Assembly (NCBI GenBank): GCA_963575745.1
Contig: CAUYUJ010004014.1
Location: 118,612 to 182,611, forward strand
DNA: 64,000 nucleotides
Direction of reading: 5' to 3'
From: Prorocentrum cordatum
Lineage: Eukaryota > Sar > Dinophyceae > Prorocentrales > Prorocentraceae
Within the stretch, counting starts at the first letter, position 1. Every line of letters begins with the position of its first letter. Under the pieces are notes generated by a model that did no database searches, was not told where the DNA came from, and saw nothing but the letters and a program-made list of their open reading frames with translations. The position numbers and the translations under genes are program-made. Below, in pieces: positions 11,972-21,995 of the stretch.

Positions 11972-11990
11972 ATAACAAGTCGAGCTTCGG
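11972..11990 (+). CDS. Gene B exon 4 (micro-exon, tentative)
   Basis: Nineteen bases between a 36-base inverted-repeat element (ends 11966) and R8 element c (starts 11991). Starting in phase 0 it leaves phase 1, which exon 5 completes. Support is only phase agreement and position; it could be wrong. Confidence 0.3.
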
Positions 11991-12181
11991 GAACAAGAGC
12001 TCCGAGGAATGATGTTGATGTTTTTTTTTCCCGAAATACACTGCGTAGGCATGATTATTCGAAGGTTCGCGCGGATTTCTTGGATTGGCCCCCTGGCGGC
12101 GCTTCCGACGCCGCCCCCACCGCGCTCGGCGCGCCAGGGAGTGGGGTGCAGCGCCAATCCACAAAGCTTTCAGTTTTTTGT
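11991..12181 (+). mobile_element. R8 element c, proposed intron of gene B
   Basis: Starts GAACAAGAGC, has GCGCGGATTTCTTGGATTGG with its partial inverted match CCAATCCACAAAG, and ends TTTTTTGTAG. The ends coincide with proposed GA donor and AG acceptor of gene B exons 4 and 5. Confidence 0.5.
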
Positions 12182-12210
12182 AGGTCGACCCTTCCAGATC
12201 AAGGGCGCCC
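12182..12210 (+). CDS. Gene B exon 5 (tentative)
   Basis: Reads RPFQIKGAL directly after the AG that ends R8 element c; phase 1 in, phase 0 out at a weak GT donor (12211). Joined to exon 6 it gives QIKGAL-VVQLGG. Confidence 0.3.
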
Positions 12211-12343
12211 TCGTGTCCCGAGTTTTTCGCGTTCCACGCCCTGTGTCCGACGGGGGCCCTCGGAAAGGCATTGTGTCCTCTCGCGCCTCCTCTCCCATCA
12301 AGCCCGACTGTACCACTCCCCTTCCCTAGTTTCGAGGGATGAG

Positions 12344-12500
12344 GAACGGCATCATCAGAATTTCTCTGAGTCCCGCGCGGATGGTTTGGATCGGCAAATT
12401 TGGCTGCGCTTCCGGCGCCGCCTCAGGCCCCGCGCCGATGAAAGAAACCCGAGTGGTCGTCAGAGAAATCAGGTTGATGCTTGTCTTGGTCTCTTGGGAG
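12344..12500 (+). mobile_element. R8 element d
   Basis: Starts GAACGGCATC, contains CCCGCGCGGATGGTTTGG and the CGGCGCCGCC core, ends TTGGTCTCTTGGGAG. It lies within the intron before gene B exon 6. Confidence 0.5.
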
Positions 12501-12619
12501 GCCCCTGTCGCCACAGCCGCAGTCGCCTCGAAGTCTTGATTCGAGCGCGCCCTGGGGGGAGACCTGGGCACAGCGAGAGCGGCACTTGCTGGTCTCCCGA
12601 GAGGCACCACGGGGGCGAG

Positions 12620-12702
12620 GTCGTGCAGCTAGGGGGCGCCCAGATCATCGGCGGCACCTTCTGCTTTGCGGGCGTCCTGGGGAGCGCGTGCACCATCCCG
12701 AG
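12620..12702 (+). CDS. Gene B exon 6
   Basis: Reads VVQLGGAQIIGGTFCFAGVL then GSACTIP, a hydrophobic glycine-rich stretch long enough to span a membrane. Acceptor GAG (12617-12619), phase 0. It ends at AG|GAACAA, a GA donor that coincides with the first bases of R8 element e. Phase 2 out. Confidence 0.5.
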
Positions 12703-12848
12703 GAACAAAAACACGGCATGGACATGGATTGTGGGAGGTCCGCGCGGACGTCTCGGGTCGGCCACGGACCCGCGCGTCCCGCGCCGACCCAGGAAAGCCG
12801 TACGGACAGCCGAAAGTTTATGTTTGTGCGGCTTCTTGTTCTTCTAAG
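12703..12848 (+). mobile_element. R8 element e, proposed intron of gene B
   Basis: Starts GAACAAAAACACGGCATGGA, core GGTCCGCGCGGACG...CGCCGACCCAGG, ends TTTATGTTTG...TTCTTCTAAG. Exactly fills the interval between exons 6 and 7 with matched phase. Confidence 0.65.
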
Positions 12849-12948
12849 CATGGGCTACTCGTGCCTGCTCACGTTGGTCGGAGGGGCCTGCTGCTGCTAC
12901 GGGAAGGTGGCGGGGGGGTTGGGCCGCGCGCAGCTCCTCCAGTTCGGG
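12849..12948 (+). CDS. Gene B exon 7
   Basis: Reads (S)MGYSCLLTLVGGACCCYGK then a G/A-rich tail ending LLQFG, a second hydrophobic segment. It begins after the CTAAG ending R8 element e (phase 2) and ends GGG|GAACAA at the first bases of R8 element f (phase 0). Two successive exon borders at the same element edges are strong mutual support. Confidence 0.55.
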
Positions 12949-13095
12949 GAACAAGGAATGACGTAGGCATGGACTTTTGGAAACCGTGCGGCTTTCTTGG
13001 ATCGGCGCCGCCCGGGGGTCTGGCGCCGATCCAAGAAGAACTCCGCGTGTACCTTCAAAAGTTTATGTTTATGTAATTTGTCCTTCCCCGACCAG
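12949..13095 (+). mobile_element. R8 element f, proposed intron of gene B
   Basis: Starts GAACAAGGAATGACGTAGGC, inner arms TTCTTGGATCGGCGCC and GGCGCCGATCCAAGAA, ends TTTATGTTTATG...GACCAG. Exactly fills the interval between exons 7 and 8, 147 bases against 146 for copy e. Confidence 0.65.
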
Positions 13096-13271
13096 CCCAA
13101 GCTGTCGCGCAAGTCGCAGCGGCTGGTGTCGGCGGTGCTGCAGGAGTTGCACGTTTTCGGGCTGGCGGCGTCGGTGTATTCTTCGGGCTGCCGCGTCGCG
13201 CAGCAGGTGGCCGCCCAGGGCGCGAGCGGCTGGCTGCCGAGCGATGGCAAGCTGGAGGCCGCGCGCATATC
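13096..13271 (+). CDS. Gene B exon 8
   Basis: Reads PKLSRKSQRLVSAVLQELHV..., 58 codons with strong coding character, beginning after the CCAG that ends R8 element f and ending ATC|GTTAGG. The donor's G is the last base of a putative ATCG target duplication and its T the first base of the 26-base inverted repeat at 13273. Confidence 0.55.
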
Positions 13272-13272
13272 G

Positions 13273-13429
13273 TTAGGTGCTCGTTCTGGGGACCTTCCCA
13301 GGCGATCTAATTAATATGTTCGACTCAAATGCGGCTCAATTTCGATTCAGGTCGAAGGGACAGTCGATGCAGCATCAACGCATGAGCGCAGCGAGTGGCT
13401 CCAGGAAGGTCCCCAGAACGAGCACCTAA
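13273..13429 (+). mobile_element. Element with 26-base perfect inverted repeats in gene B
   Basis: Left arm 13273-13298 (TTAGGTGCTCGTTC...) and right arm 13404-13429 are exact reverse complements. ATCG occurs directly left (13269-13272) and two bases right (13432-13435), a possible 4-base target duplication. The interior is AT-richer than its surroundings. With donor GT at 13272 and acceptor AG at 13449 it forms most of a 178-base intron that keeps gene B in frame. Confidence 0.7.
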
Positions 13430-13449
13430 ACATCGTCGATGATCGGCAG

Positions 13450-13636
13450 CCAGCTTGCGGGAGCGACGCTCGGGGCCGCGCTCGCAGGCTTCAGCTCCGC
13501 CGTCATCGTCGGCCAGGGCGTACTGACCGCCAAGGCTGGCGATCGGCTGAGGGACCACGGGAAGGCGATCCTCGGGCAAGCGGAGGCAGTCGAAGCTGCA
13601 GCCATGGAGTTGCTCCGGATCTGGCCCGAGGCCTGA
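13450..13636 (+). CDS. Gene B last exon
   Basis: Reads QLAGATLGAALAGFSSAVIV... and ends LLRIWPEA with TGA at 13634-13636. The first 25 residues are small and hydrophobic (membrane or glycine-zipper-like), followed by a charged helix. Acceptor GGCAG (13449), phase 2, in frame with exon 8. A GC donor at 13631 could extend the gene instead of stopping. The overall protein would be about 386 residues with three hydrophobic segments; no family recognised. Confidence 0.5.
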
Positions 13637-13639
13637 CAG

Positions 13640-15408
13640 CGGCCAGCGGCGGGATGCGACAGCCAGGCCGTCCAGACAAAAAAAGCTTCCTTTTCTCCTC
13701 CAGGACACCTTGCGATCCAGCTTGCTCGAGAGATGGCCCCCCAAGACCTGTCGAACCTTTTCCTGGGCCAATTTCTTGTTTGACGTTTCTTGTCCCAGGG
13801 CCCGGCTTCTCTTCTCCCGGGGCCCGAAATCGGCCGGGGCGGTCCAAAACATGTACTGAATGCCGAGTTTCTCGATGTGTTCGAGGCGTCGGCTGCAGGA
13901 GGCCTCAGCCACTGGCCGTCATGCGGCCGCTGCGGTCGCCCTCTGATCCCTCTGGTGTGGTTGAGCTCCTGGGATTGCGCCCTCGGACTGCACGAAACGA
14001 CTGTTTCCCTGACGTGGGGCAGGATCAGGCAGGGCCAGGACCAGCACCAGTCGTTCCAGAAAGTTCTGGCATGCTCCCAGTGCGTTCCGGAGCGCTCTGG
14101 GACGGCCGTACGGCCGCGGTGCCCGATGGCACCTTCCAGGACCGCCGGATCTCAGAGATCCCCGATGAGCCCCGTGCCGATTTTGTCCCGGCTTCGTCTC
14201 AGAGACGGCGCAGAAGGTCGGGGGCGGTCAAGAGGGGCTCGGTGACTCGGGGGTGAAGGGACATCATGGCGGAGGCCATGATCTATCCACAGATTTCACG
14301 GCGCCTCTTCTCGTTTGGATACGTCCCTGGCCCCCCCCCCTTGGGCCGCGCACGTGCCGCCGGCCATGATTTGCGTCCCCCCTCTCTTGGACGCCCCCCG
14401 GCTGGCCGCCCCCGAGAAGGGGGCAGGGGGCCACATGCGAACCCTACCCCTACCCCACACGATTTCTGCGGGGGAGGGCGGGGTTCGCTCCGCTCGGGAG
14501 CTCCCCAACGAAGTGAACACCCCACCCTCCCCCTCAGAAGCCGTGGGGGGCAGGGGTAGGGTTCGCGTGCGGCCCCCGAGAATGGGGGTGGGTGGAGAAG
14601 GTTCAGGAGGAAAAAAACACACAGACACAAGTAATCGACGATCCCCAAGAAAATATGGGAAAATATGGAAAGTGGAGAGGAAGACAGAAGCCCAGAAAAT
14701 ATGGAACATATGGAGGATATTTTCACTTGTGTGTATTTATTTGTGTGTCCCAGGGCCCCTTCAAAGGTGCGGGATGGTGGACCTTGGCACCAGCGCGGCG
14801 GGCTCCCTCCCGGGCAGGGCGCCGCGCACCCCGTGCCAGGGGCGCCCCCCTCCGACGGGGGGGCAGCGCCGGGGCGCCCGGCGCCCCGCGGGCCTGCGAG
14901 CAGAGGGTTTGCCCCCCTCCTCCACCCTCCTCCCCCCCCCTTCCTCCCCCCTCCTCCTCCTCCTCTCCTCCTCCTCCTCCCCCTCCCCCGAAGCGCCTTT
15001 ACTTTTACCTCCTCCTCCCCTCCTCCCCTCCCCCCTTTCCTCCTCCTCCTCCTCCTCCTCCTCCTCTTCTCCTCCTCCTCCTCCTCCTCCTCCTCCTCCT
15101 CCTCCTCCTCCTCCTCCTCCTCCTGGGCCCCGCGCACGGCCCGCCGCCGCGCGTGGGCGGAGCAGCGGGGGACGTGGCATCGCTCGGGCGTGTGCGTTTT
15201 TTCCCCCGGCGAGGGCCATCGAGGAGCATCCTCGATCCTGTGGCGAGGGAACCACGCACGAAGCCGAAAGAACACAGGGAATGGACGTCCGAGCGACGGC
15301 CAGGGGAAGGGCGGGTGGGCACGGGGAGGATGGTGTGTGTGTGTGTTGTGGTGGTGGTGGTGGTGGTGGTGGTGGTGGTGGTGGTGGTGGTGGTGGTGGT
15401 GGTGGTGG

Positions 15409-15439
<31 letters not shown>

Positions 15440-15950
15440 GGTGGTGGTGGTGGTGGTGGTGGTGGGATGGCATTCGACCGGGGGATCGACTGCAGAGTTG
15501 GTGTGCCCCAGAACGGATCTGCACGGCGACGCTTCAGCCATGAATGCGTCAACCGTGCGTAGATCTGCGAAAGGTCTACGGCTTGCCCGTGGATTCGACG
15601 AGACAAATCGTTTCTGGGGCAGATCAATTCTGTAGTCGATCCCCTGCTCGAGGAATGGATTCGGTGAATGGAGTGGAATGGACTGGTGGTGGTGGAATGG
15701 AGGTGGTGGCGTGATGGGATGGTGGAAAGGAGTCGAGAGGCAGATGAGGGGCGCAGGAGAAGACTGCGGGGGGAGGGGGGCGCGGGAGAAGAGCTCCGTC
15801 CTGGGACACAGATCGGCCGAAGGGTTCGCCTTCCTTAGAGAAGTGCAACGACCCTCCGACCCGCGACCCTCGACCCTCTTCGTCCTCCTCTTCGTCGTCG
15901 CCCTGCTTTGTTTCTCGTCGAGCCCCCCCCCTCCCCACCCCTCCCACTGC
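13640..15950. other. Kinase intron sequence with CTC and GGT tracts
   Basis: CTC tract 14925-15123 and GGT tract 15344-15463 flank R1 copy 1. No exon recognised in 13.6-14.9 kb. Confidence 0.5.
15175..15303 (+). mobile_element. R1 MITE copy 1
   Basis: About 130-base element with inverted ends (CATCGCTCGGACGT / ACGTCCGAGCGATG) and an inner hairpin CGAGGAGCATCCTCG. Here one end is mutated (GAGCGACGG). Confidence 0.7.
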
Positions 15951-15957
15951 GCGGGAG

Positions 15958-16012
15958 GCCCATCACCATCAGCGTCTGTGCTGACGACAAGTCGCTGGTC
16001 ATTCGGGTGGAG
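15958..16012 (+). CDS. PDK-like kinase, exon before the G1 box
   Basis: Reads (R)PITISVCADDKSLVIRVE, matching the beta-strand pair just before the G1 box of PDKs (family form PPI.VLV..GKEDLTIKISD). The acceptor AG is at 15956-15957, preceded by a C/T-rich tract; the exon ends at an apparent GA donor (16013), giving RVE followed by DRAGG from the exon at 21564 in phase 0. A GT donor at 16007 is the alternative and would drop two residues. A conventional stop-to-stop search misses it because the exon is so short. Confidence 0.7.
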
Positions 16013-17148
16013 GACGGGCGACAGAAGCTGATGCTCCGTTGATGCTGTCACGGCAAGAGGCCCCCAGGTGCTTCGCATTGTTCGGCATTCGGGGGCCCTT
16101 CCTTGGGACTGTCTAGTACCGACTCGGATGAAGATTGGAACCAGGGAAATCCTACGGGTCCAGGGCCCGCTTCCTGCGTGAATCGTGTTGGTTCTGTCGT
16201 GCTAGGGATTGCACAGGTGAGGATACAGCAACACGTGTTGCCCAAGTAAGTGAGCAATGAGCTGAAAGAACTTTTCTGAGGTCCGCGCAGGTGTTTTGGC
16301 CCGGCGCTGGACCCCCCCCGCGCATCCCCGTGCGACGCCTCTGGAGCCGACCCTGGTGCGCGTCACGTGCGGGGGTCGTCGGGGAGTTTCCCGGGAGTCC
16401 CACGGATCGCACGACAGACCAATGTGCAGGTCACGTTTGGGAGCCAGTTGGGGGGCCGATGTGGCCCAGCCTCGGGTCTGGCCAGCAAAAATGCGGGAGG
16501 AGCGGACTCCCTCGTCGCCACGTTTGGGCGCGGGTCAAAACAGAAATTGGCGGTTTCGACCCCAGGAGGGGTCCAAGGGCCGATTTTGAGTGGATTTGCC
16601 CTTGTCCCCCGCTCTTGCCAGATTTTCCCGGGGCTCATCCAGCGCATGCCTCCCCCGCGCCGCTTCCAAGTTATCTTGTTGATCGTCGCCGGTATCCGTA
16701 GTTAGAGCCCCCGCGGCCGCACGTGTGCGATTTTGTCAACGTGCAGGCCGAAGGGATTCGATGGGCAAACACGCCAGCGTTGACACAAGTATTCTGGATC
16801 ATCGAATAATGGAGGATGACGATTAATAAATGACCGGGGGTCGTCTTCACGCGGCGGCGCCCGGGATGACGATTAGAAAAAACCGGCCGCGGGTTCGAAA
16901 ACTATTTCTTAAAATCGTTCTCCCCCAGTCAGAATTGTGCAGAAATAGCAGAAAACTATGTGTTTAATCGTTCCCTCCCATTTTTTAATTAATCCTCATC
17001 CCGCATTAAGGCAGGAGTAGACGGAGGCGGACTTGGAGGAAGACGTCCTCGAGAGCTCGGGCACCGCGCGGCTCTGCTGACCCCTCCGACCATCCCGCGG
17101 TGAGAACAGCCGGGAGGGGGGGCGTGGACTCGACTCAACCTCCTTCGC

Positions 17149-17282
17149 CTTGGCATCGCTCGGACGTGTGCGTTTTTTTCCTCGGCGAGGACCATCGAGG
17201 AGCATCCTTGATCATTTCGCGAAAAAGCAACGCACGAAATCGAAACAAAAACACAGGGAATGGACGTCCGAGCGATGGCCAG
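17149..17282 (+). mobile_element. R1 MITE copy 2
   Basis: Same element in the same orientation; inner part reads TTTCGCGAAAAAGC. No obvious target duplication. Confidence 0.7.
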
Positions 17283-17499
17283 TCGCGGTCCATGATCCCT
17301 CCAGCTCACGAGGAGGAGCGTGAGGAGGAGGGGGAAGGCGAGGGGGGCCGGGAGAAGGACGAGGAGGACGACGAGGAGGAGGGCCCGGCAGACGACTTGG
17401 TGTGCGACGCGGAGGGCGAGGAGGGCCCTGGCTTCCCCCCCTCCCCCTCCTCCTGCTGTTTTGTCGCCCCTCCCCTCGATGGCGTCGAGAGGGGACGAG

Positions 17500-18462
17500 G
17501 CCATCGCTTCCCGCGTCGGGCAGGTCGCCCCCCCGGCCCAGGGCCGCGTCGGCAGCGCTCGGCCGCGCGGCCCTCGGCGCGCCGAGCCCGCTGCCCGCAG
17601 AGCGCGGGGCCCAGCTCGCGGTCGCCGGCTCTGGCGAGGCTGCCCAAGGATGGCCTGGGCCTGTTGGCTGGTCGCGCGGACGAGCGCGGTACTCCGCGCG
17701 TGGGGCAGGACAAGGCGGGGCATCTCCGCCGACCCGGAGGACGAGCGCCCGACGGACTTCATTCGGGGCGCTGGTGCCGGGCGCTCGGCCAGAGCCTCCG
17801 CGCTCGACTGGAGCACTTGCGCGGAGCAGACCACCCCCCCGAGGAGCGCGGACAGACCTCCTACCCTGACACGTCGATTAAGGAATTGGCCGTTTCTGGT
17901 TCGCGAGGGGCGCCGCGGCCGTCATTTTTGCGGGTCCAGGTCCGTCGGTTTCGGTCCCAGGCCGTTTTCGCTAAGGGGAGGTCTACTAAAGGGAGGTTTG
18001 TCCACCGCCGAGGTGGGGCCTGTCGGCTGGTCGCGCAGATGAGCGCGGACCTGCTCAAGCTCTTGGAGCACGTGCGGCCCGATCAGCTGCCGCGCGAGTG
18101 TCCTCGCCAAGGCCTCCCAGCAGCCGAGGGCGCTGAAGACGTGCTCCTCCCTGGCGAGCCACTTCGTCGCCTTCAAGTTGTGCTGGCAGGATGCGGCCAT
18201 GCGACCACGACGGTCAGAGTCCTCAAGGTGACGGTGCCCTGTCGGTGCATCCCCGGGCGTTGATCGACGACGTGCCCTCCAGAAGATGTCCGACGACCTC
18301 GATCGCTTTGTTGAGGAAGCTGACAGACTACGCGCAAAATATGCCTGGCAGTCAAGCGCCTCGGGATCCTGGCGCAGCCGTTCGACCCAGGCTGCGCAGC
18401 ACGAGCCCAAGACATACGCGAAGGCCGTCAGGCACGACCACTTCGCTCAATCTGAGCCATGA
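17500..18462 (+). CDS. Exon-like blocks around an R3 repeat (doubtful)
   Basis: Three protein-like stretches on the plus strand: about 17723-17850 (SADPEDERPTDFIRGAGAG...), 18040-18099 (MSADLLKLLEHVRPDQLPRE after a GCAG acceptor) and 18286-18462 (MSDDLDRFVEEADRLRAKYA..., 58 codons to TGA). R3 copy 1 lies between the first two. The minus strand is also open here, so strand and boundaries are unresolved. No family recognised. Confidence 0.25.
17851..18004 (+). mobile_element. R3 repeat copy 1
   Basis: About 155-base repeat with inverted ends GGACAGACCTCC / GGAGGTTTGTCC; starts GA(C/T)AGACC and contains GGTCCAGGTCCGTCGG. It sits between two exon-like blocks. Confidence 0.65.
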
Positions 18463-18777
18463 ACTTCACGGGCGTGGAGTGTAGCGCAATGTCCAGAAGC
18501 GCCGCCTCGCGAAAATGCATGCCTAGGCCAGCCGTGCGAAGTGCTTGCGGCAAGCGGCTTGTACTCGCGCCATGAGCCGATTGTGGCGCGTGGGAGTCCT
18601 CCCTGGTGCTGACTATGGTGCAGCTGCGTCGGACATGATGGCCAGCTTCAAATGAAAGAGGTTGATTCTGGGGCCCTTCCCCCGGGCTATGCGGGGGACG
18701 GCACGCTGACGGCATATTTGCTTTGACTGCTCGGGGCAGCCGCTGCGACCCCGCTTGCGAGTGAACTACAAGCGTGG

Positions 18778-19571
18778 TCAGCAGCTACGCGAGCTGGCTG
18801 TTGTTGGGCCGTGACAAGGCCAGTTGGCTGCTCGAGCGTGGGACGCGATGGCTGGCGGGATGAGGGCGGCCATACAGGTCTCATGGGCATCTGCGAAGGG
18901 CACCATTTCGGCGCTGTGGCTGACGCTGGCGTCTGGCGACCCCCGACTGAGAGTTCGTCGACCCCTTAACACGTCCGCAGCGACCAGGGCGAGCCCGCTT
19001 CGATGACGGTGCTGGAGCCAGTGAAGGTGAATCAGGTTGTCGAGGTTGAGGCGCGCCAGTGGCAGCAGCGCGAGACGCTGAGTCACTATCCCGATGAGTT
19101 CTGCGATGTCCCACTTTTTGCACCGCGCCATGGGCGGGGGGCGCCCGCTGCCCGTAGATGGCAGGTGCGCTGCGTGCCCTTCAAGCGCGCGCCCTCTGCT
19201 CCCGCGCGCGCCTACGACGCAGGCCGCCTGAGCGGCCCTAGAGCTGCTCCTGCAGGACGCAGAGGGGGCAGCCGCTTGTCCTTCAGTGCTGTGCGGTGGG
19301 GGAGGCTTGAGGCTAGAAACGACGCCTGAGTTGCTCAGCGCCAGGGCGACTTGCAAAAAGGACGGCGTGATGACCGCCCTGGCCCTGGCCACGGCCCGCT
19401 GGAAGGCGGCGGCGCCGATCGCGTCCAGCTCGGCCTCGAGTGCGCGGCGGACGGCGCCGAACCCGTCGTGCGTCGGAATGCCCACAGGAAGGGCGAGAGC
19501 GCGCGCCGCGTCCCACCCGACGAGGGCGAGGAACTCCCGGATCGATTCCCGCTGCGCCTGCGTGTCCTGGG
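18778..19571 (-). CDS. Minus-strand exon or ORF, unknown
   Basis: On the minus strand a frame opens after CAAAG near 19571 and reads through SIREFLALVGWDAARALALP... to about 19315 with strong coding character, then a Gly/Arg/Pro-rich stretch, then a second protein-like part (WDIAELIGIVTQRLALLPLA...) to a stop at 18778. It may be two exons and an unspliced intron. No family recognised; it could also be a decayed mobile gene. Confidence 0.35.
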
Positions 19572-20379
19572 GCTTTGCACCCTTGCCTCACCGTGATGGT
19601 CACAGCCCCCGCACTGCGCCCGGCCGCCGCCGGCCCCCAGTGCAGCAGCCGCCGCGGACCCGCCGGCGGGGCCGGCCGCGCCACGCGCTCGTGGCGTGAC
19701 CCGTCCCCCTGAGCGGCCTCGCTCCCCTCCCGCCCCTTCTTGTGGCCTTTTCGCCTGCACTGTCCCCTCTTCCTGCATGGTGGCGCATGTCGCTACAACG
19801 GCAACCCCGTTTGTTTAGCTCCTCCGCCAGCGCCGTTCCTCTGCCTAGCCGCCGACGCCAAAAATGTCCTGGGGTTCCGCGGGAGCGTGCACCGCGTCGG
19901 CGCCGCTGGCCGCTGCCGCCGCCTGGCGTCTCCGGCCCCGGCGCGCGGTCTCGGCCGCCGGCGCCCAGCCAGCCTCGTCCGCGCCCGCCGCGCGGGCGCC
20001 CTCTGCCAGCGCGCCGTCGAGGGCCGCCCCGGCGGCGCCCGCCAAGGGATCGGCGCCGCGGGCCCCCCTCCCCCCCCCAAATCCGGTGCAGGTGGCCTGT
20101 CCTGGGCACGGCGCGTCGGCGCCCGCTCGCTCGGTCAGCGCCCGCCGGACAAAACAAGAAACGCCTGTTCGGAGGCGCTCGCCGCTGGCGCCCACGCCGC
20201 GCCACCGCCGCCCTCTCCCGCGTCGCCTCCGCCTTAAGCGGACGCGCTGAGGCTCCGAGCCGGCGCCTGGCGCGCCAGCGCGGGCCGCCTTATAGCGGGG
20301 GCGCTCGCCGCAGGGCGCGGGCCGCCCCGTTTTGGGCGCTCGCCGCGCACGTGCCGTCGGATCCGTGGGCCGCCCTGGC

Positions 20380-20511
20380 CTTGGCATCGCTCGGGCGTGT
20401 GCGTTTCTTCTTCGGCGAGGACCATCGAGGAGCATCCTTGATCCTTTGGCGAAAAAACCACGCACGAAGCCGAACAAAAACACGGGGAATGGACGTCCGA
20501 GCGATGGCCAG
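20380..20511 (+). mobile_element. R1 MITE copy 3
   Basis: Same element, same orientation, in a very GC-rich stretch (19.6-20.7 kb) that otherwise shows only low-complexity Ala/Arg/Pro frames. Confidence 0.7.
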
Positions 20512-20730
20512 TGGCGGGGGCGATCGCCGCGGGCGGCCGCCCGGCTCTGCGGGCCGCGCCCTCGGAGGCGCGCGCCGCGCGGCGGCGCTCAGTGCCGCGG
20601 GCCGCCCAGGAGGGGGGCGCTCGCCGCGCGGGTGCGCCCGGCGGCGCGAGGCGCCCCGTGGGGGGCGGTCGCCGCGGTCGCCTGCGCAAGGCCGCCGTCG
20701 TCCGCGTCGACGCAGCACGGCCTCCTCTCA

Positions 20731-20971
20731 GAGCCCCGAATCATCAGGGGTAATTCGGGTCAGGGCTAACTCGGGTTCGACTCGGGTTCGTTTTCTGGGA
20801 ATCCAAACCCGAGTTACCCCGGACCCGAGTTACCCCGGATAGCTCGGGCGTCCAGAGCCCCGAATCATCAGGGGCAATTCGGGTCAAGGCTAACTCGGGT
20901 TTCTTTTTTCGGAAATCCAAACCCGAGCTACCCCGGACCCGAGCTACCCCGGATAACTCGGACGCCCAAGC
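20731..20971 (+). repeat. R4 tandem dimer, locus 1
   Basis: Two units of about 120 bases, each CAGAGCCCCGAATCATCAGG ... AACTCGGGTT ... AACCCGAGTTACCCCGGA, so each unit is itself an inverted-repeat hairpin. Confidence 0.7.
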
Positions 20972-21563
20972 ACGGCTTCCTCGGCGGTTCACCCACCCCT
21001 AGACAACAAGAACCGCATCCCCGACACAAGCCGAATCCATGGTTTCTCAGGTAGGGTGGAATATTTAAAGCCTATTTAGGTTGTGTTGTATCTACGGGGC
21101 CTCAAAACGGCGGTGGTGATTATCACTTGTGCTTCCTTGGCGCACATTGGAGCCTCCTCGGGGTATAATTGAGGGCTCTTTCAGCCATCATTGCGGCCTT
21201 GGAAACCATTTTGGGCATCTTAGTGGTGGTTGTTCGGGGCCGTGTTCGACGCCATCTTGGGCATCTTAGCGGCGTTGAAAATAGCCCGACAGGCGTCTGA
21301 GCATACAGGGGGGCGCATGCGATTGGATAGCGGTGTGGGGGGACGCTTCAGAAAGTTACAGATGCCCAGCCAGACAGCTCTCGCTTCCCATTCTTAAACT
21401 CGCCATCTCGCTGTTTCCCATGTCTATATACGCATATTCGAGGGAATCTGCTTGTCCTGCACACTATTGTCTTCTCTTGTGTCCGACGCGGCCACTGGGC
21501 CCCCCGAAGGTGCAACATACCCGTTTTCCTTCCCCATCCCCTCTCCCCACGGATCCGCGCCAG

Positions 21564-21634
21564 GACCGCGCGGGGGGCATCCCAGCGAAGAGCCTCGACA
21601 AAGTGTGGTCGTACTTGTACACCACGGCGCCGCG
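21564..21634 (+). CDS. PDK-like kinase, G1-box exon
   Basis: Reads DRAGGIPAKSLDKVWSYLY then TTAP. D-R-x-G-G-I-P is the G1 box (usual DRGGGIP; here the second glycine is alanine), whose aspartate contacts the adenine of ATP; (F/W)SY.Y(S/T)TAP is a signature of PDKs. The start follows CCAG (21560-21563). The end is uncertain: 21634 (GC donor) or slightly later. Phase does not match the exon at 27061 directly, and the usual 8-15 residues after TTAP are absent, so one further short exon is expected in between. Confidence 0.8.
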
Positions 21635-21855
21635 GCTCCGCGCAGCCGCTCGAGCTTCGGGGGCCTCGGCGTCGGACGCGTCGGCTTTTCCAGCCGCTGG
21701 CCCCCTGATCTCTCGACCCCCGTCAGCGGCCGCCGGGGCCCGCGACGCCGACTCGCTTCGCTTCGGCTCGAGCCGCCGGCACCGGTTGGGGCCGCCAGAG
21801 CCGGGCGCGGAGATCCGACTCCGCCGGGCGCGCTCCGCTGCTCGCACAGTGCCCG

Positions 21856-21995
21856 CTCCTCCTCCTCCTCCTCCTCCTCCTCCCCCTCCTCCTCCTCCTC
21901 CTCCTCCTCCTCCTCCTCCTCCTCCTCCTCCTCCAGTCCTCCTCCTCCAATCCTCCTCCTCCAATCCTCCTCCTCCAATCCTCCTCCTCCGTCTC
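21856..21995. repeat. CTC microsatellite with CCAATCCTCCTCCT units
   Basis: Trinucleotide run 220 bases downstream of the G1-box exon; the last part is a four-fold 15-base variant. Confidence 0.85.

Noticed and set aside
14283-15635. Several frames over 280 codons on both strands
   Set aside because: Open only because CTC and GGT trinucleotide runs lack stops.
19600-20240. Overlapping 130-200 codon frames, both strands
   Set aside because: Pro/Ala/Arg/Gly-rich frames on all strands of very GC-rich DNA; no frame stands out.
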